A stretch of 44,519 bases of DNA from assembly GCA_019307745.1 (NCBI GenBank), contig JAFDJA010000011.1, positions 1 to 44,519 on the forward strand, written 5' to 3'. Made by a program: the position numbers and the translations under genes. Of this stretch, positions 33,948-42,541 are shown one piece after another. Source of the DNA: Deltaproteobacteria bacterium (GTDB lineage: Bacteria > Desulfobacterota > DSM-4660 > Desulfatiglandales > HGW-15). Every line of letters begins with the position of its first letter. Position 1 is the first letter of the stretch. The notes under the pieces are model-generated. The model was not told the origin of the DNA and did no database searches. It saw only the letters and a program-made list of their open reading frames with translations.

Positions 33948-34616
33948 TCAGGGCTGAAAGTATTCTACCATCCTTCTCATCTCGATCTCAGGGATCTGGC
34001 CGGCAGCAGATTTCTGACCTGTATCAAGGGATGTAAATGTGAAATGAGCCCCCATGAGATAGGAAAAGATCCTGCTTATCCTGCCTATCGGCCCCATGCA
34101 GAATGCTACAATTTCAACTTTCTGCTTTTGGGCTCGGGGAATAAGTTCAAGCACTTTGAGGTTGTCCTCCCACTCTCTTGCCCAGGTAATGATTTTAACA
34201 ACATCAGCCCCTGCCTCAACGCTGTCCGTAAAAATTCCTTCCAGTGCCTGGTTTGAAGGTGTCCTGTCTCCTATATGGGTTGAGATTACAATCCTGGAAT
34301 TGCCCTTGGACTCACATATCATCTCCCTGTACTCTTCAGGCATGCTCAGCTCCACATCCACATAGGCTGCCCCTTCATTGGAAGCAGAGATCAGGTATTC
34401 GGTTCGAATACCCGGATGAGCCAGGCCTTTTCCGCACTCCTGTTCAGATCGATATGTCATCAGCACAGGTCTGTTAGGAGAATGGACAAGTTCACCAATA
34501 TCAAATGACTTCATCAGGTCCAGACGTATCTCAAAGATATCTGCCCGGGATTCAGCCTCGCTCATCTTTTTTAGGGCTTCATTTGTATTTGCCGCTATTA
34601 TGGGGATGCAGTACAT
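33948..34616 (-). CDS. aroD: Type I 3-dehydroquinate dehydratase AroD
   Basis: AroD converts 3-dehydroquinate to 3-dehydroshikimate through a Schiff base. The product of about 222 residues is of the aldolase-barrel type I class: ADIFEIRLDLM, VDVELSMP, SRIVISTHIGDRTPS with the catalytic His, ADVVKIITWAREWEDN with the Schiff-base Lys, and FCMGPIGRISRI near the end. I start at ATG 34616, six bases after GGGAG; the ATG at 34619 is nearly as good. The gene is 68 bp after pheA in the aro operon. Confidence 0.94.
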   Translation of the reverse strand: MYCIPIIAANTNEALKKMSEAESRADIFEIRLDLMKSFDIGELVHSPNRPVLMTYRSEQECGKGLAHPGIRTEYLISASNEGAAYVDVELSMPEEYREMICESKGNSRIVISTHIGDRTPSNQALEGIFTDSVEAGADVVKIITWAREWEDNLKVLELIPRAQKQKVEIVAFCMGPIGRISRIFSYLMGAHFTFTSLDTGQKSAAGQIPEIEMRRMVEYFQP

Positions 34617-34684
34617 CATTTGCTCCCAAATCAGTACATTTGCGCCGGTCAAATCCGCCAGATTCCTGATTCACAGTCCCGGCC

Positions 34685-35740
34685 CTATTCTACTATTTTT
34701 TCTTTATAACAACCCATTAATCTGAAATTGCTGGTAATATCTTCTAACTTTTTCAGTGCTGATTGGATATTTCCATCATCACTTGATCCGATAAAATCGA
34801 GGAAAAATCCGTAGCCGCTTTTCCTGCCAGGCATGGACACTATTCTTGTCAGGTTAATATCTGCCTTTGCAAAGACTTCCAGCACCCTGAAGAGAGTGCC
34901 CGCCTTGTGTTCTGTGGAAAAAAGTACGGTACATTTTTCCCCAGCATCCTTGTTGATTTCTTTTGAAAGGATCAGGAATCTTGTTATGTTCCTCTCATAA
35001 TCATCAATATCATCCTTGATAATCTCAAGATTATAGATCTCGGCAGCCCGGCTGCTCGCAATAACAGCAGATGAGACAAGTCCATTTTCAGCGATCATCT
35101 TTGCTGCAGCAGCTGTATCATAAGTTGTTATCGGTTCAAGTCTGTTTCTGGCAAGAAAGTTTCTGCACTGGGCAAGAGACTGGGAATTTGAATATACTGT
35201 CCTTATCTCCCTGTGATCAGTGTCCTTGATTGCCAGGAGGCAAAGATAGATAGGCAATTCAACTACTCCGACTACATGAAGATCTGTGTTTGCCAGGAGT
35301 TCATTTACTTCACCAATAACGCCGCCAAGGGAATTTTCAACCGGCACTATACCATAATCATAGAGGCCGGAATGCACACCATCCAAAACATCTGAATATT
35401 CGCGGCATGACACTGGGATGTAGGCATTTTCCCATTCTGCGGCCGCCACCTCAGAATAGGCTCCATGCTCACCGCGGAAAGCGATCACCATGTAATCTTT
35501 TGCCTGCAGGCTTTTGCTCTCCTTAAGGATTTCAAGATAAATCTTCTCAATAAAATCAGCATTAATAAGGGTCGTGGAATTCGCCCTGATCTTTTTGATA
35601 AGTGTCTTTTCCCTGTCACTGTCCTCGATCTTTGTCTTGAATTTTTTTGACATCAGTGCCTGTTCCATTCGGTCATTCAATAATCTCAGGATCTGGGAAT
35701 CAAAAAGATCTATATTTTTTCTAATCTTTTCCAGACTCAT
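34685..35740 (-). CDS. pheA: Bifunctional chorismate mutase/prephenate dehydratase PheA
   Basis: PheA makes phenylpyruvate, the direct precursor of phenylalanine, from chorismate. The 351-residue protein combines a chorismate mutase domain (1-80; RKNIDLFDSQILRLLNDRME), a prephenate dehydratase domain (about 83-265; FRGEHGAYSEVAAAE, VPVENSLGGVIGEVNELL, DYERNITRFLIL) and a C-terminal ACT domain (about 270-345; HKAGTLFRVLEVFA and INLTRIVSMPGRKSGYGF), which binds phenylalanine for feedback inhibition. It sits between aroB and aroD in a cluster preceded by a Phe attenuator. ATG 35740 follows GAGAGGTG. Confidence 0.97.
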   Translation of the reverse strand: MSLEKIRKNIDLFDSQILRLLNDRMEQALMSKKFKTKIEDSDREKTLIKKIRANSTTLINADFIEKIYLEILKESKSLQAKDYMVIAFRGEHGAYSEVAAAEWENAYIPVSCREYSDVLDGVHSGLYDYGIVPVENSLGGVIGEVNELLANTDLHVVGVVELPIYLCLLAIKDTDHREIRTVYSNSQSLAQCRNFLARNRLEPITTYDTAAAAKMIAENGLVSSAVIASSRAAEIYNLEIIKDDIDDYERNITRFLILSKEINKDAGEKCTVLFSTEHKAGTLFRVLEVFAKADINLTRIVSMPGRKSGYGFFLDFIGSSDDGNIQSALKKLEDITSNFRLMGCYKEKIVE

Positions 35741-35833
35741 GTTTCACCTCTCTCTGAATATAATGGTAAAATAATATATTTTATATGTTTTCTAAACCAA
35801 ATACTGAACCTGTATCCTATTATCCTTATTTAT

Positions 35834-36865
35834 TCAACTTGTGCACTGAATAATTGCTTTTTCCAGTTTTTGAAAGCTGATTTTTTTTATGATCGCATTT
35901 CCAATCCGGTCAAGCAAGATTAAATCTATGCTGTCGCCTTTTCTCTTTTTGTCCTTTTTCAGGGCATCAAGCACATTATTCATGTCACAATTTAGGGAAG
36001 TAGGGAGCCCCAGCGCTGTGAGAAGTGACTCCACCCTTTTAACATCTGCTTCAGGAAGCCCGCATATTTTTGAAGAGATCCTTGCGGCAACTACCATGCC
36101 AATGCTAATGGCTTCTCCATGGGGGATCCCCGTGACCTTTTCAAGTCCATGTCCAAAGGTGTGCCCGAAGTTGAGCTTTTTGCGCTCTCCACTCTCTCTC
36201 TCATCCCGGTTTACTACCCCTGACTTTATAACAACCGAGTCATATACAAGGCGTTCTATCACATCAGGTTTAAGTCCCAGTGCCCTATCTGCATTTGCCT
36301 CCAGGAATTTAAACAGCCCTGAGTCTGCGATTGCTCCGTGTTTTACGATCTCTGCCAGTCCGCAAAGGAGTTCCTCCCTTGGCAGGCTTTTTAACAAGCT
36401 CATGTCACATAAAACAAAATCCGGCTGATTAAAGACTCCCACCATATTCTTGTAGCCGCCTAGGTTAACACCGTTTTTACCTCCAACGCTGGCATCCACT
36501 TGGGCTAAAAGTGTGGTGGCGACAAAACCAAAGTCTATTCCACGCATATAGGTTGAAGCGGCAAATCCGGTAATGTCGCAGACTATGCCTCCTCCAATTC
36601 CTACAACATAGCTTGACCGATCAGCTTCAAACCCTATAAGCTGGTCATATATATCTTTCATGGTGTCAAGTGTTTTTATCTTTTCACCTGTTCCTATCTC
36701 AATGACATTCCAGTCCGGGAAGCGCTCCATGTAAAGTCCGCCCACATTAGTATCAGTAATAATAATGACCTTTTCTGCTGACACATAGTTTGAGAGATTG
36801 TTAATGCTCTCTCCAATTATTAGTGTTGAATGACCCGTTCTGCCTTTAATATCAAGTATTTTCAT
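35834..36865 (-). CDS. aroB: 3-dehydroquinate synthase AroB
   Basis: AroB cyclises DAHP to 3-dehydroquinate using NAD and a divalent metal. The 343-residue protein has VGIGGGIVCDITGFAASTYM, the invariant LLAQVDASVGGKNGVN, LAEIVKHGAI, and the metal-binding histidines in NFGHTFGHGLEKV and GIPHGEAISIG. The family VPTTLLAQ here reads VATTLLAQ. ATG 36865 follows TTTGGAG. It lies 271 bp after aroF, a gap that contains a promoter-bearing repeat, so the aroB-aroE segment may have its own promoter beyond the attenuated one. Confidence 0.96.
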   Translation of the reverse strand: MKILDIKGRTGHSTLIIGESINNLSNYVSAEKVIIITDTNVGGLYMERFPDWNVIEIGTGEKIKTLDTMKDIYDQLIGFEADRSSYVVGIGGGIVCDITGFAASTYMRGIDFGFVATTLLAQVDASVGGKNGVNLGGYKNMVGVFNQPDFVLCDMSLLKSLPREELLCGLAEIVKHGAIADSGLFKFLEANADRALGLKPDVIERLVYDSVVIKSGVVNRDERESGERKKLNFGHTFGHGLEKVTGIPHGEAISIGMVVAARISSKICGLPEADVKRVESLLTALGLPTSLNCDMNNVLDALKKDKKRKGDSIDLILLDRIGNAIIKKISFQKLEKAIIQCTS

Positions 36866-37010
36866 AGGTTATGCTCCAAATGGAAATTTTATATATAGAA
36901 TTTAGGGTTTGAAAGAATCATGAGTATTTTACAGGGTCACACGGAGTCATTCTTGTCCCGGTTCCAAGGTGCTGAACCTTTTAGATTTAATCTCTAAATA
37001 TAATACATTA

Positions 37011-37131
37011 ATTTTGCAATAACTAACTAAGACACCCGCTACATCCAAATAAATTGTTGTGTAACCGCTGAATTATATTGTTTTTTACAACACACTTCAA
37101 TACTGTTTACACAAGATTCAGGTTATATACT
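37011..37131 (-). repeat. Promoter-bearing dispersed repeat, copy 2 (between aroF and aroB)
   Basis: This is the diverged partner of the segment at 25651-25770 on the same strand. On the minus strand it carries TTGAAG at 37095-37100 and a perfect TATAAT at 37072-37077 with a 17-bp spacer, in the same register as in copy 1. Downstream of the -10 both copies share GTTACACA and an AATTT-N-TTTG block. The -10 is about 210 bp from the aroB start. It starts just after the aroF stop codon. Confidence 0.6.
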
Positions 37132-37136
37132 CCTGC

Positions 37137-37958
37137 TTACATGTTTATTTTTTCCATACATGCCCGCAGGATATTCATTTTTTCCATCATCTCTGCGAAC
37201 ATACCAGGCGACATGGACTGATCCCCGTCACACAAGGCCTCCTCAGGTTTGTTATGCACTTCAATCATAATGCCGTCGGCGCCGGCTGCCAGAGAGGCAA
37301 GGGCCATAGGCTCGATTATACTCAACCTTCCGGTCCCATGGGAGGGATCTACAATAACAGGGAGATGCGATACCTCTTTGATGGAAGGCACAATGCCAAG
37401 ATCAAGGGTGTTTCTTGTGTAGGTCTCAAATGTCCTTATACCCCTTTCACACAGAATAACATTCGGGTTCCCTTCCGCAAGTATATATTCCGCGCAGTTG
37501 AGCCACTCGCTGAGGGTGGAGTACATCCCCCTTTTTAAGAGTACAGGAGTCTGTACCTTGCCCACCTCTTTGAGAAGGGAGTAGTTCTGCATGTTTCTTG
37601 TGCCAATCTGAAGAATGTCCGCGTACTCGCAGATCCAGGACACATCTCTGGGGTCAAGCACTTCCGTGACTATTGGAAGGCCTGTCTCCTTTTTGGCTTT
37701 TTCAAGTATCCTCAACCCCTGGATGCCAAGCCCTTGGAAAGAGTATGGCGAAGATCTCGGTTTAAATGCGCCACCCCTTAAAATATTTGCGCCCGCCTCT
37801 TTGACATTGCGGGCGATCTCCAGAGTCTGTTCCTCTGTTTCCACACTGCAGGGACCAGCCATTACAGTGAATTTTTCTCCAATCCGGATATCGCCTACCT
37901 GAATTGTTGTCCTTTTCTTTGTTTCCGGATTCAGTGCCGTAAGCCTAAGGTTTTTCAT
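37137..37958 (-). CDS. aroF: DAHP synthase, type I-beta (AroF)
   Basis: The enzyme condenses phosphoenolpyruvate and erythrose 4-phosphate to DAHP, the entry to the shikimate pathway. The 273-residue protein is the bare I-beta (KDO8P-like) catalytic barrel. It shows [12 protein letters not shown] with the metal Cys, [44 protein letters not shown] with the metal His, and [18 protein letters not shown] with the metal Glu and Asp. The N-terminal regulatory ferredoxin-like domain and any fused chorismate mutase are missing, so allosteric feedback by Phe/Tyr is not expected. Control may rest on the attenuator just upstream. ATG 37958 follows AAAGGAG. Confidence 0.96.
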   Translation of the reverse strand: MKNLRLTALNPETKKRTTIQVGDIRIGEKFTVMAGPCSVETEEQTLEIARNVKEAGANILRGGAFKPRSSPYSFQGLGIQGLRILEKAKKETGLPIVTEVLDPRDVSWICEYADILQIGTRNMQNYSLLKEVGKVQTPVLLKRGMYSTLSEWLNCAEYILAEGNPNVILCERGIRTFETYTRNTLDLGIVPSIKEVSHLPVIVDPSHGTGRLSIIEPMALASLAAGADGIMIEVHNKPEEALCDGDQSMSPGMFAEMMEKMNILRACMEKINM

Positions 37959-38010
37959 CTCTATCTTCTCCTTTGTATCTCTTTTCCCCTATCGGGGCGA
38001 AAAAAACCAT

Positions 38011-38046
38011 AAAAAAAGCCGTGGACATTATTAATGCCCACGGCTT
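38011..38046 (-). terminator. Attenuator terminator of the aroF leader
   Basis: On the minus strand, a 9-bp stem AAGCCGTGG/CCACGGCTT with a 13-nt loop is followed by seven T residues. It lies 53 bp upstream of aroF and 26 nt after the leader-peptide stop. A competing pairing exists: GGGCAT (minus strand, 38034-38039), in the upstream arm and loop, can pair with ATGCCC at 38076-38081 inside the leader-peptide end, which would break the terminator stem. Confidence 0.85.
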
Positions 38047-38071
38047 ATATTTGCAAACATATGCATTCAAG

Positions 38072-38140
38072 TCACGGGCATACCTCTCCCATAAAAATGA
38101 AAAAATAAAAATTTTGTCCTGCCTGAAAAAATACAGTCAT
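38072..38140 (-). CDS. Phenylalanine leader peptide of the aroF operon
   Basis: A 22-codon frame reads MTVFFQAGQNFYFFIF, then MGEVCP. It has six Phe and one Tyr, four Phe and the Tyr being within codons 11-16. Its ATG lies about 30 nt from the predicted transcription start, with GGGGA upstream. The stop codon at 38072-38074 is just before the terminator region. A ribosome stalled on the Phe codons would leave ATGCCC free for antiterminator pairing; a ribosome running to the stop would cover it and allow termination. This is the pheA-leader logic of enterobacteria with no sequence similarity to it. Confidence 0.82.
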   Translation of the reverse strand: MTVFFQAGQNFYFFIFMGEVCP

Positions 38141-38176
38141 AAGATAATCCCCATGATAAAAATACGTTTAATGTGA

Positions 38177-38206
38177 ATTTTAAAATGAAAACCTCATTTT
38201 TGTCAA
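38177..38206 (-). promoter_or_regulatory. Promoter of the aroF leader and operon
   Basis: On the minus strand TTGACA (38201-38206) and TAAAAT (38177-38182) are separated by 18 bp. The start point would be near 38170, about 30 nt before the leader peptide ATG. The opposite direction serves aroA, whose own promoter is not clear. Confidence 0.75.
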
Positions 38207-38671
38207 GGGAAATCATTGACTGCGAGGAAACTTAAAAGCTCCAAATTCTTATGGAAACAGGAATTTCAAACAGGAGGATAGGCTGGATCTAGCAAGTATA
38301 TACTGTGTTCAAAGCACTTGTTTTTATTGTGGCTTATTCATTGACACACTGCCTGTCATCCACTATAGTTTCCGGTAATTTGCTTTCTCAATAAATGGCC
38401 TTTTCTCTCAATCTCTTTATCAGCCTGCATTGCTGGCTGCGACATGGTCCACAGTAAGGACGATCCTCTGCACGGGTTCTGATTTTAATTCTGTAGAAAA
38501 TTGCTCATTTCTGAACTGAAAGCCCCATTAGCATAATTTTAGTCATATATGACGGACGACAACTAAACGTCTCGGAACTTCTATAATATATTGGAATTAT
38601 AATTATAGACAAAGAGAACGGAGTTCAAACTTGCTGTTTATAAGAAAGGTAGTTTTTTCAGGTAGATAAAT
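38207..38671. other. Intergenic region between divergent aroF and aroA
   Basis: About 465 bp between the attenuator promoter and aroA with no credible gene. TATAAT occurs at 38582-38587, but I find no good -35 box for it. Nothing else stands out. Confidence 0.4.
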
Positions 38672-39946
38672 ATGCGGTTAATTGTCAACAAAACAGAGAG
38701 TCTTAACGGTGAGGCGATCATACCCGCCTCAAAATCCCATACGATCAGGGCGGTTGTTATAGCTTCCCTTGCCCATGGTATTTCTGAGCTGAAAAATCCA
38801 TTGCATTCCGAGGACACAAAGGCTGTTATCAATGCGTGCTCCGCCATGGGTGCCCGAATTGAAGAAAGGTTCGATTCCTTGATCGTTGAAGGATTCGGGG
38901 CAAGGCCTAAAACTCCGGATCGCGTCCTTGATATGCTGAATTCCGGAACTTCCACCAATCTTATTCTGGGAATACTGGCTGCCCTGGGCGTTGAGGCGGA
39001 GATAACTGGTGACGCTTCTTTGAGATCAAGACCTGTTACAGCTCTTACAGAGGCATTGACCGCACTTGGATGTGAAATCAAGTTCCAAGAGAAATTCGGT
39101 TGCCCGCCTTTAAAAATATCAGGAAAGATTCATAAAAACAAAGTCTCAATAGATGGGTCAAAGTCTTCACAATATATCTCAAGCCTGCTTATTGCCTGCC
39201 CTCTGTTAAAACAGGACACAGAGGTGACGGTGTTGAACCCGACTGAGCTTCCCTATATTGAGATGACCTTAAAATGGCTTGAGGAGCAGGGCATCAGGCT
39301 GGAAAGAGACGGTTTCCATTGGTTTAAAATTTTTGGCAATCAGGGATATACACCTATTAAAAAAGTGATACCTGCTGACTGGTCATCTGCCGCCTTCCCA
39401 ATATGCGCAGCTGCGGTCACAGACTCCGATGTCCTTGTAAAGGGGATTGATATTAATGATGTGCAGGGAGACAAGGCGATTATTGAATATCTGAATCAGA
39501 TGGGCGCGGATATTGAGATAAGGGAAAACAGCATTCGAGTCAAAGGGGCAAAACTTCAGGGTAGGCGGCTTGATATAAATGCCACTCCTGATACCCTGCC
39601 CGCCCTTTCAGTCATCGGGTGTTTTGCAGAGGATTCAACAGGTCTTGGCAATGTTGCCCAAGCAAGAGTAAAAGAGACTGACCGCATAACAGTGATGTGT
39701 AAGGAGCTGAAAAAAATGTCCGCGGATATTGAAGAGCTTCCAGACGGTGTTATAATCAAAAAGAGTCACCTGAAAGGCGCGAATGTCCAGGGACATCATG
39801 ATCACAGGGTTGTTATGGCGCTTTCCATAGCCGGGATGATTGCTGAAGGGGTTACAATTATTGATACAGCAGAGGCAGTCTCTGTGACGTATCCTGACTA
39901 TGTGGAAACAATGCGGCAGCTGGGAGCAGAGTTTGAACTTGTTTAA
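38672..39946 (+). CDS. aroA: EPSP synthase-like protein AroA, with altered active-site residues
   Basis: The 424-residue protein fits 5-enolpyruvylshikimate-3-phosphate synthase, which joins shikimate 3-phosphate and PEP. It keeps IIPASKSHTIRAV (Lys and Arg), the SKSSQYISSLLIACPL serine/Gln block, ADWSSAAFPICAA, ARVKETDRI and the C-terminal HDHRVVMALSIAGM. Two usually invariant residues differ. The NSGT motif is followed by STNL, so the Arg equivalent to E. coli Arg124 (PEP binding) is Asn. The SK(S/T)FP-type segment reads AVSVTYPDY, so the Lys equivalent to E. coli Lys411 is Val. The numbering is by eye. It lies ahead of aroC on the plus strand, 400 bp away. Either this is a divergent but active AroA, or the real enzyme is elsewhere. 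Confidence 0.85.
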   Translation: MRLIVNKTESLNGEAIIPASKSHTIRAVVIASLAHGISELKNPLHSEDTKAVINACSAMGARIEERFDSLIVEGFGARPKTPDRVLDMLNSGTSTNLILGILAALGVEAEITGDASLRSRPVTALTEALTALGCEIKFQEKFGCPPLKISGKIHKNKVSIDGSKSSQYISSLLIACPLLKQDTEVTVLNPTELPYIEMTLKWLEEQGIRLERDGFHWFKIFGNQGYTPIKKVIPADWSSAAFPICAAAVTDSDVLVKGIDINDVQGDKAIIEYLNQMGADIEIRENSIRVKGAKLQGRRLDINATPDTLPALSVIGCFAEDSTGLGNVAQARVKETDRITVMCKELKKMSADIEELPDGVIIKKSHLKGANVQGHHDHRVVMALSIAGMIAEGVTIIDTAEAVSVTYPDYVETMRQLGAEFELV

Positions 39947-40252
39947 GAGAGAGCTATCATAATTGTTTGGTAGCCGAACCTCTCAGCCATTATTTTCTAT
40001 GACCCTCAGTGGCAGCTGATAAATTCTTTTATAAAAATCTGAAACCAGGGTTCAATTCCACAAAAGGGCGTCAAAAAACAGTCTTCAGATAAAAATCTGT
40101 TTTGTACTCTGTTAATTTGTCGGTAAAATTTATCTTAACTTACTTGTATAAATTTAATTTTTCAAATAAGTTCGAATAACAATCCGTTTACTCGCTGAAA
40201 GAATAGAAGAATTATTAAAGTTTAGTATTGATTTTTTTAGCCCTATAATGTT
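39947..40252. other. Intergenic region between aroA and aroC
   Basis: AT-rich stretch with a short hairpin CAGAT/ATCTG followed by TTTT at 40086-40103, which may be a weak terminator for aroA. No gene is seen. It leads into the aroC promoter. Confidence 0.45.
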
Positions 40253-40261
40253 TGCTATAAT
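40253..40261 (+). promoter_or_regulatory. Extended -10 promoter upstream of aroC
   Basis: TTGCTATAAT is a perfect -10 hexamer (40256-40261) with the extended TGn element and no need for a strong -35. It lies 88 bp before the aroC ATG, so aroC can be transcribed independently of aroA. Confidence 0.5.
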
Positions 40262-40348
40262 AAACAATAAATATTAGAATTATTTTAATACTCTTTATGA
40301 GCATAAAAGTTTGAAATATATCTTTATTACTATTAGGAGGCTGTAAAA

Positions 40349-41491
40349 ATGTTAGGAAACACTTTTGGAAGAATGTTTAGAATAACAACCGTAGGTGAGA
40401 GCTATGGTATAGGTAAAGGCAGCGGACTGGCAGTTATAATTGACGGTGTCCCGCCGGGATTAAAGCTCTCTGATGAGCTGGTTCAGGAAGAGATGGACAA
40501 GCGCAGGCCCGGAGTTGGTAAACTTAATTCTCCAAGGCTGGAGACAGATCAATGCCACATATTTGCGGGAATGGCACAGGATGGAGTCACTACCGGAGCA
40601 CCCGTTGGCATTATAATCTATAACGTGGATACGCAGGATATCCATATTGAACAGTACAAGCAGTATAAGGACCTCTGCAGACCGGGTCATGCCACTTATG
40701 GTTTTTTCAAGAAATATGGGGAAAACCAGGACTGGTGTGGAGCTGGACGCTCATCAGGAAGAGAGACCGTCGGAAGAGTTGCAGGTGGAGCTGTGGCAAA
40801 GCACATCCTCGAGCAGGAAGGGATTGAGATCATTTCCTATACTACCGAATGTATGGGGATTAAGGCCAGAGAGATGAGCTATGAGGAGGCAAAGGCCAAT
40901 CTTCGCAAGAACGAGATCAATTGCCCTGATCTGGAAGCAGCAGAAAAAATGGAGAAACGGGTTCTGGAGATCAAAGATGAGGGCGATACTGCAGGCGGTA
41001 TAATTGAACTCAGGATTAAAGGTGTTCCAGCCGGTCTTGGAGAGCCTGTCTTTGATAAGTTGACTGCCCTTTTAGGTCATGCCATGTTTTCTATCGGCGC
41101 TATCAAGGGCGTTGAGTTCGGTGCTGGATTTAAGGTTGGAAATATGAAAGGTTCAGAAAACAATGACCAGTTTACCCAAAAAGATGGTAAAATACGCCTC
41201 AAGACCAATTATTCAGGCGGAACCCTGGGAGGCATCAGTAGCGGAGAAGAGATTGTCATGAAACTGGCAATAAAGCCCACACCAACTATCAGTCTAAAGC
41301 AGGACAGTGTTAATATGCCGAAAAATGAGATAGAGGAGTTGAGCCCCATTACCCGTAGGGATCCTACCCTTCTTGGCAGGATTTACTCTGTGGCAGAGGC
41401 TATGGCAGCCTGTGTAATAGTTGATTCTCTTATGATGGCCCGCGGCTATGATAATGTTTGCCGGGTGGAGAATCCATGGCGAGAGATTTAA
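40349..41491 (+). CDS. aroC: Chorismate synthase AroC, with His-to-Tyr in the first signature
   Basis: AroC removes phosphate from EPSP to make chorismate, using reduced FMN. The 380-residue protein keeps the family layout: MLGNTFGRMFRITTVGES, DKRRPGVGK, LCRPGHATYGFF with the second catalytic His, GAGRSSGRETVGRVAGGA, YSGGTLGGISSGEEIVM and RRDPTLLGRIYSVAEAMAAC. The first signature, GESHG in essentially all family members, reads GESYG, so one of the two catalytic histidines is replaced by tyrosine. The codon is TAT. ATG follows TAGGAGG. It lies downstream of aroA, whose product is also altered at key positions. A terminator follows. Confidence 0.9.
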   Translation: MLGNTFGRMFRITTVGESYGIGKGSGLAVIIDGVPPGLKLSDELVQEEMDKRRPGVGKLNSPRLETDQCHIFAGMAQDGVTTGAPVGIIIYNVDTQDIHIEQYKQYKDLCRPGHATYGFFKKYGENQDWCGAGRSSGRETVGRVAGGAVAKHILEQEGIEIISYTTECMGIKAREMSYEEAKANLRKNEINCPDLEAAEKMEKRVLEIKDEGDTAGGIIELRIKGVPAGLGEPVFDKLTALLGHAMFSIGAIKGVEFGAGFKVGNMKGSENNDQFTQKDGKIRLKTNYSGGTLGGISSGEEIVMKLAIKPTPTISLKQDSVNMPKNEIEELSPITRRDPTLLGRIYSVAEAMAACVIVDSLMMARGYDNVCRVENPWREI

Positions 41492-41517
41492 TACATCAAT
41501 TTAAGTCTAATAAAAAT

Positions 41518-41547
41518 GCCGTGGATATTTTGTTCACGGCTTTTTTA
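41518..41547 (+). terminator. Rho-independent terminator after aroC
   Basis: A GCCGTG/CACGGC stem (6 bp) with an 11-nt spacer is followed by TTTTTTA, 27 bp after the aroC stop. Its stem core resembles that of the aroF attenuator. Confidence 0.75.
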
Positions 41548-41695
41548 TGAGCTATGAAGCCGGTACTACTGAGTTGAAACGTGTTTTTATTCTTTCATTG
41601 GTAGCCAAATAGGAGTATTCGTTTTGAGGTTTATGCTCCTTTTGAATGTTGACCAGGGGATCAATCCTGCCCGCAACATATAAAAGGGGCATTTC

Positions 41696-42364
41696 TTACC
41701 TGTCCCTTTTGCAAAAGGACTGAATTTCTTCATCATTTCTGAATTCGTTGTGTCCGCAGAAATCATAATGAACCATTTCTTTGATATTTCTCATCCTCTT
41801 TTCCCCTGGAGCCATATCCGGATATCCGATCACAATCATATCATAGATTTGCATGTAGTCCGGGATCCCTAGGAGCTTTCGTAATGCGGGTCCTGCATCA
41901 GGCCTTTCAACACCTGACTGCCACTGGGAGGAAAGGCCCAGGCTCCTTGCTGCCAGATGTAAATAAAGAAAAGCGCTGGCAAGGGAGGAGGTAAGGACAG
42001 ACTGCCATTTGCGATCATCCTGCCCAGCTTTTCCAGGAAGGCCGATACGGGCCCTCATGTCACCCAGCACCAATATAAAAACAGGAGCCTTTGTTACTGC
42101 AGGAGGATCTGGCTCTCCAGTGATCTGATTGCCCATACTGTTTTTATCAGAGCCTCTCAGGGCGTTGATAATTTTCATTATAGATACTTTCAGTGCTTGA
42201 TCCCTTATGATAATAAATTCCCAGGGCTGGGTGTTGGCCCCTGATGGAGCCCAGCGTGCCGCTTCAATAATCTTGTTCACATATTCGTCCGGAATAGGAT
42301 CTGATTTGAATTTGCGTATGCTCCGTCTCCCTTTTACTAGATCCAGAAAGTCATTATAATTCAT
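41696..42364 (-). CDS. Nitroreductase-family flavoprotein
   Basis: The product of about 222 residues is a nitroreductase-like FMN protein of the cytoplasm. It shows the N-terminal phosphate-binding segment GRRSIRKFKSDPIPDEYV, AARWAPSGANTQPWEFIII and the C-terminal flavin-contact MIVIGYPD. Related enzymes reduce nitro compounds, quinones or enones with NAD(P)H; the substrate is unknown. ATG 42364 follows AAGGAGA; the longer frame to 42403 has no ribosome site. It runs convergently to aroC, with the aroC terminator between, and is followed upstream by mltG on the same strand. Confidence 0.88.
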   Translation of the reverse strand: MNYNDFLDLVKGRRSIRKFKSDPIPDEYVNKIIEAARWAPSGANTQPWEFIIIRDQALKVSIMKIINALRGSDKNSMGNQITGEPDPPAVTKAPVFILVLGDMRARIGLPGKAGQDDRKWQSVLTSSLASAFLYLHLAARSLGLSSQWQSGVERPDAGPALRKLLGIPDYMQIYDMIVIGYPDMAPGEKRMRNIKEMVHYDFCGHNEFRNDEEIQSFCKRDR

Positions 42365-42541
42365 TTTATATCTCCTTGATGTTTCGGCCGGAAGTTCTGT
42401 CAATCTGATTCCGGAACGTCATATTGTTGCCTTTTACTGTATCCTGCTTTTAGTGTAATTTAGAAGGGATACATGTCCTGTGTTTGCTCCTGCTGTAATA
42501 TTTGAAAAGCCGGGCACCCCTGATACAAATTAAGAGAGTAT

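Noticed and set aside
37973-38176. 67-codon plus-strand frame across the aroF leader
   Set aside because: It is antisense to the attenuator and leader peptide, whose features explain the sequence better.
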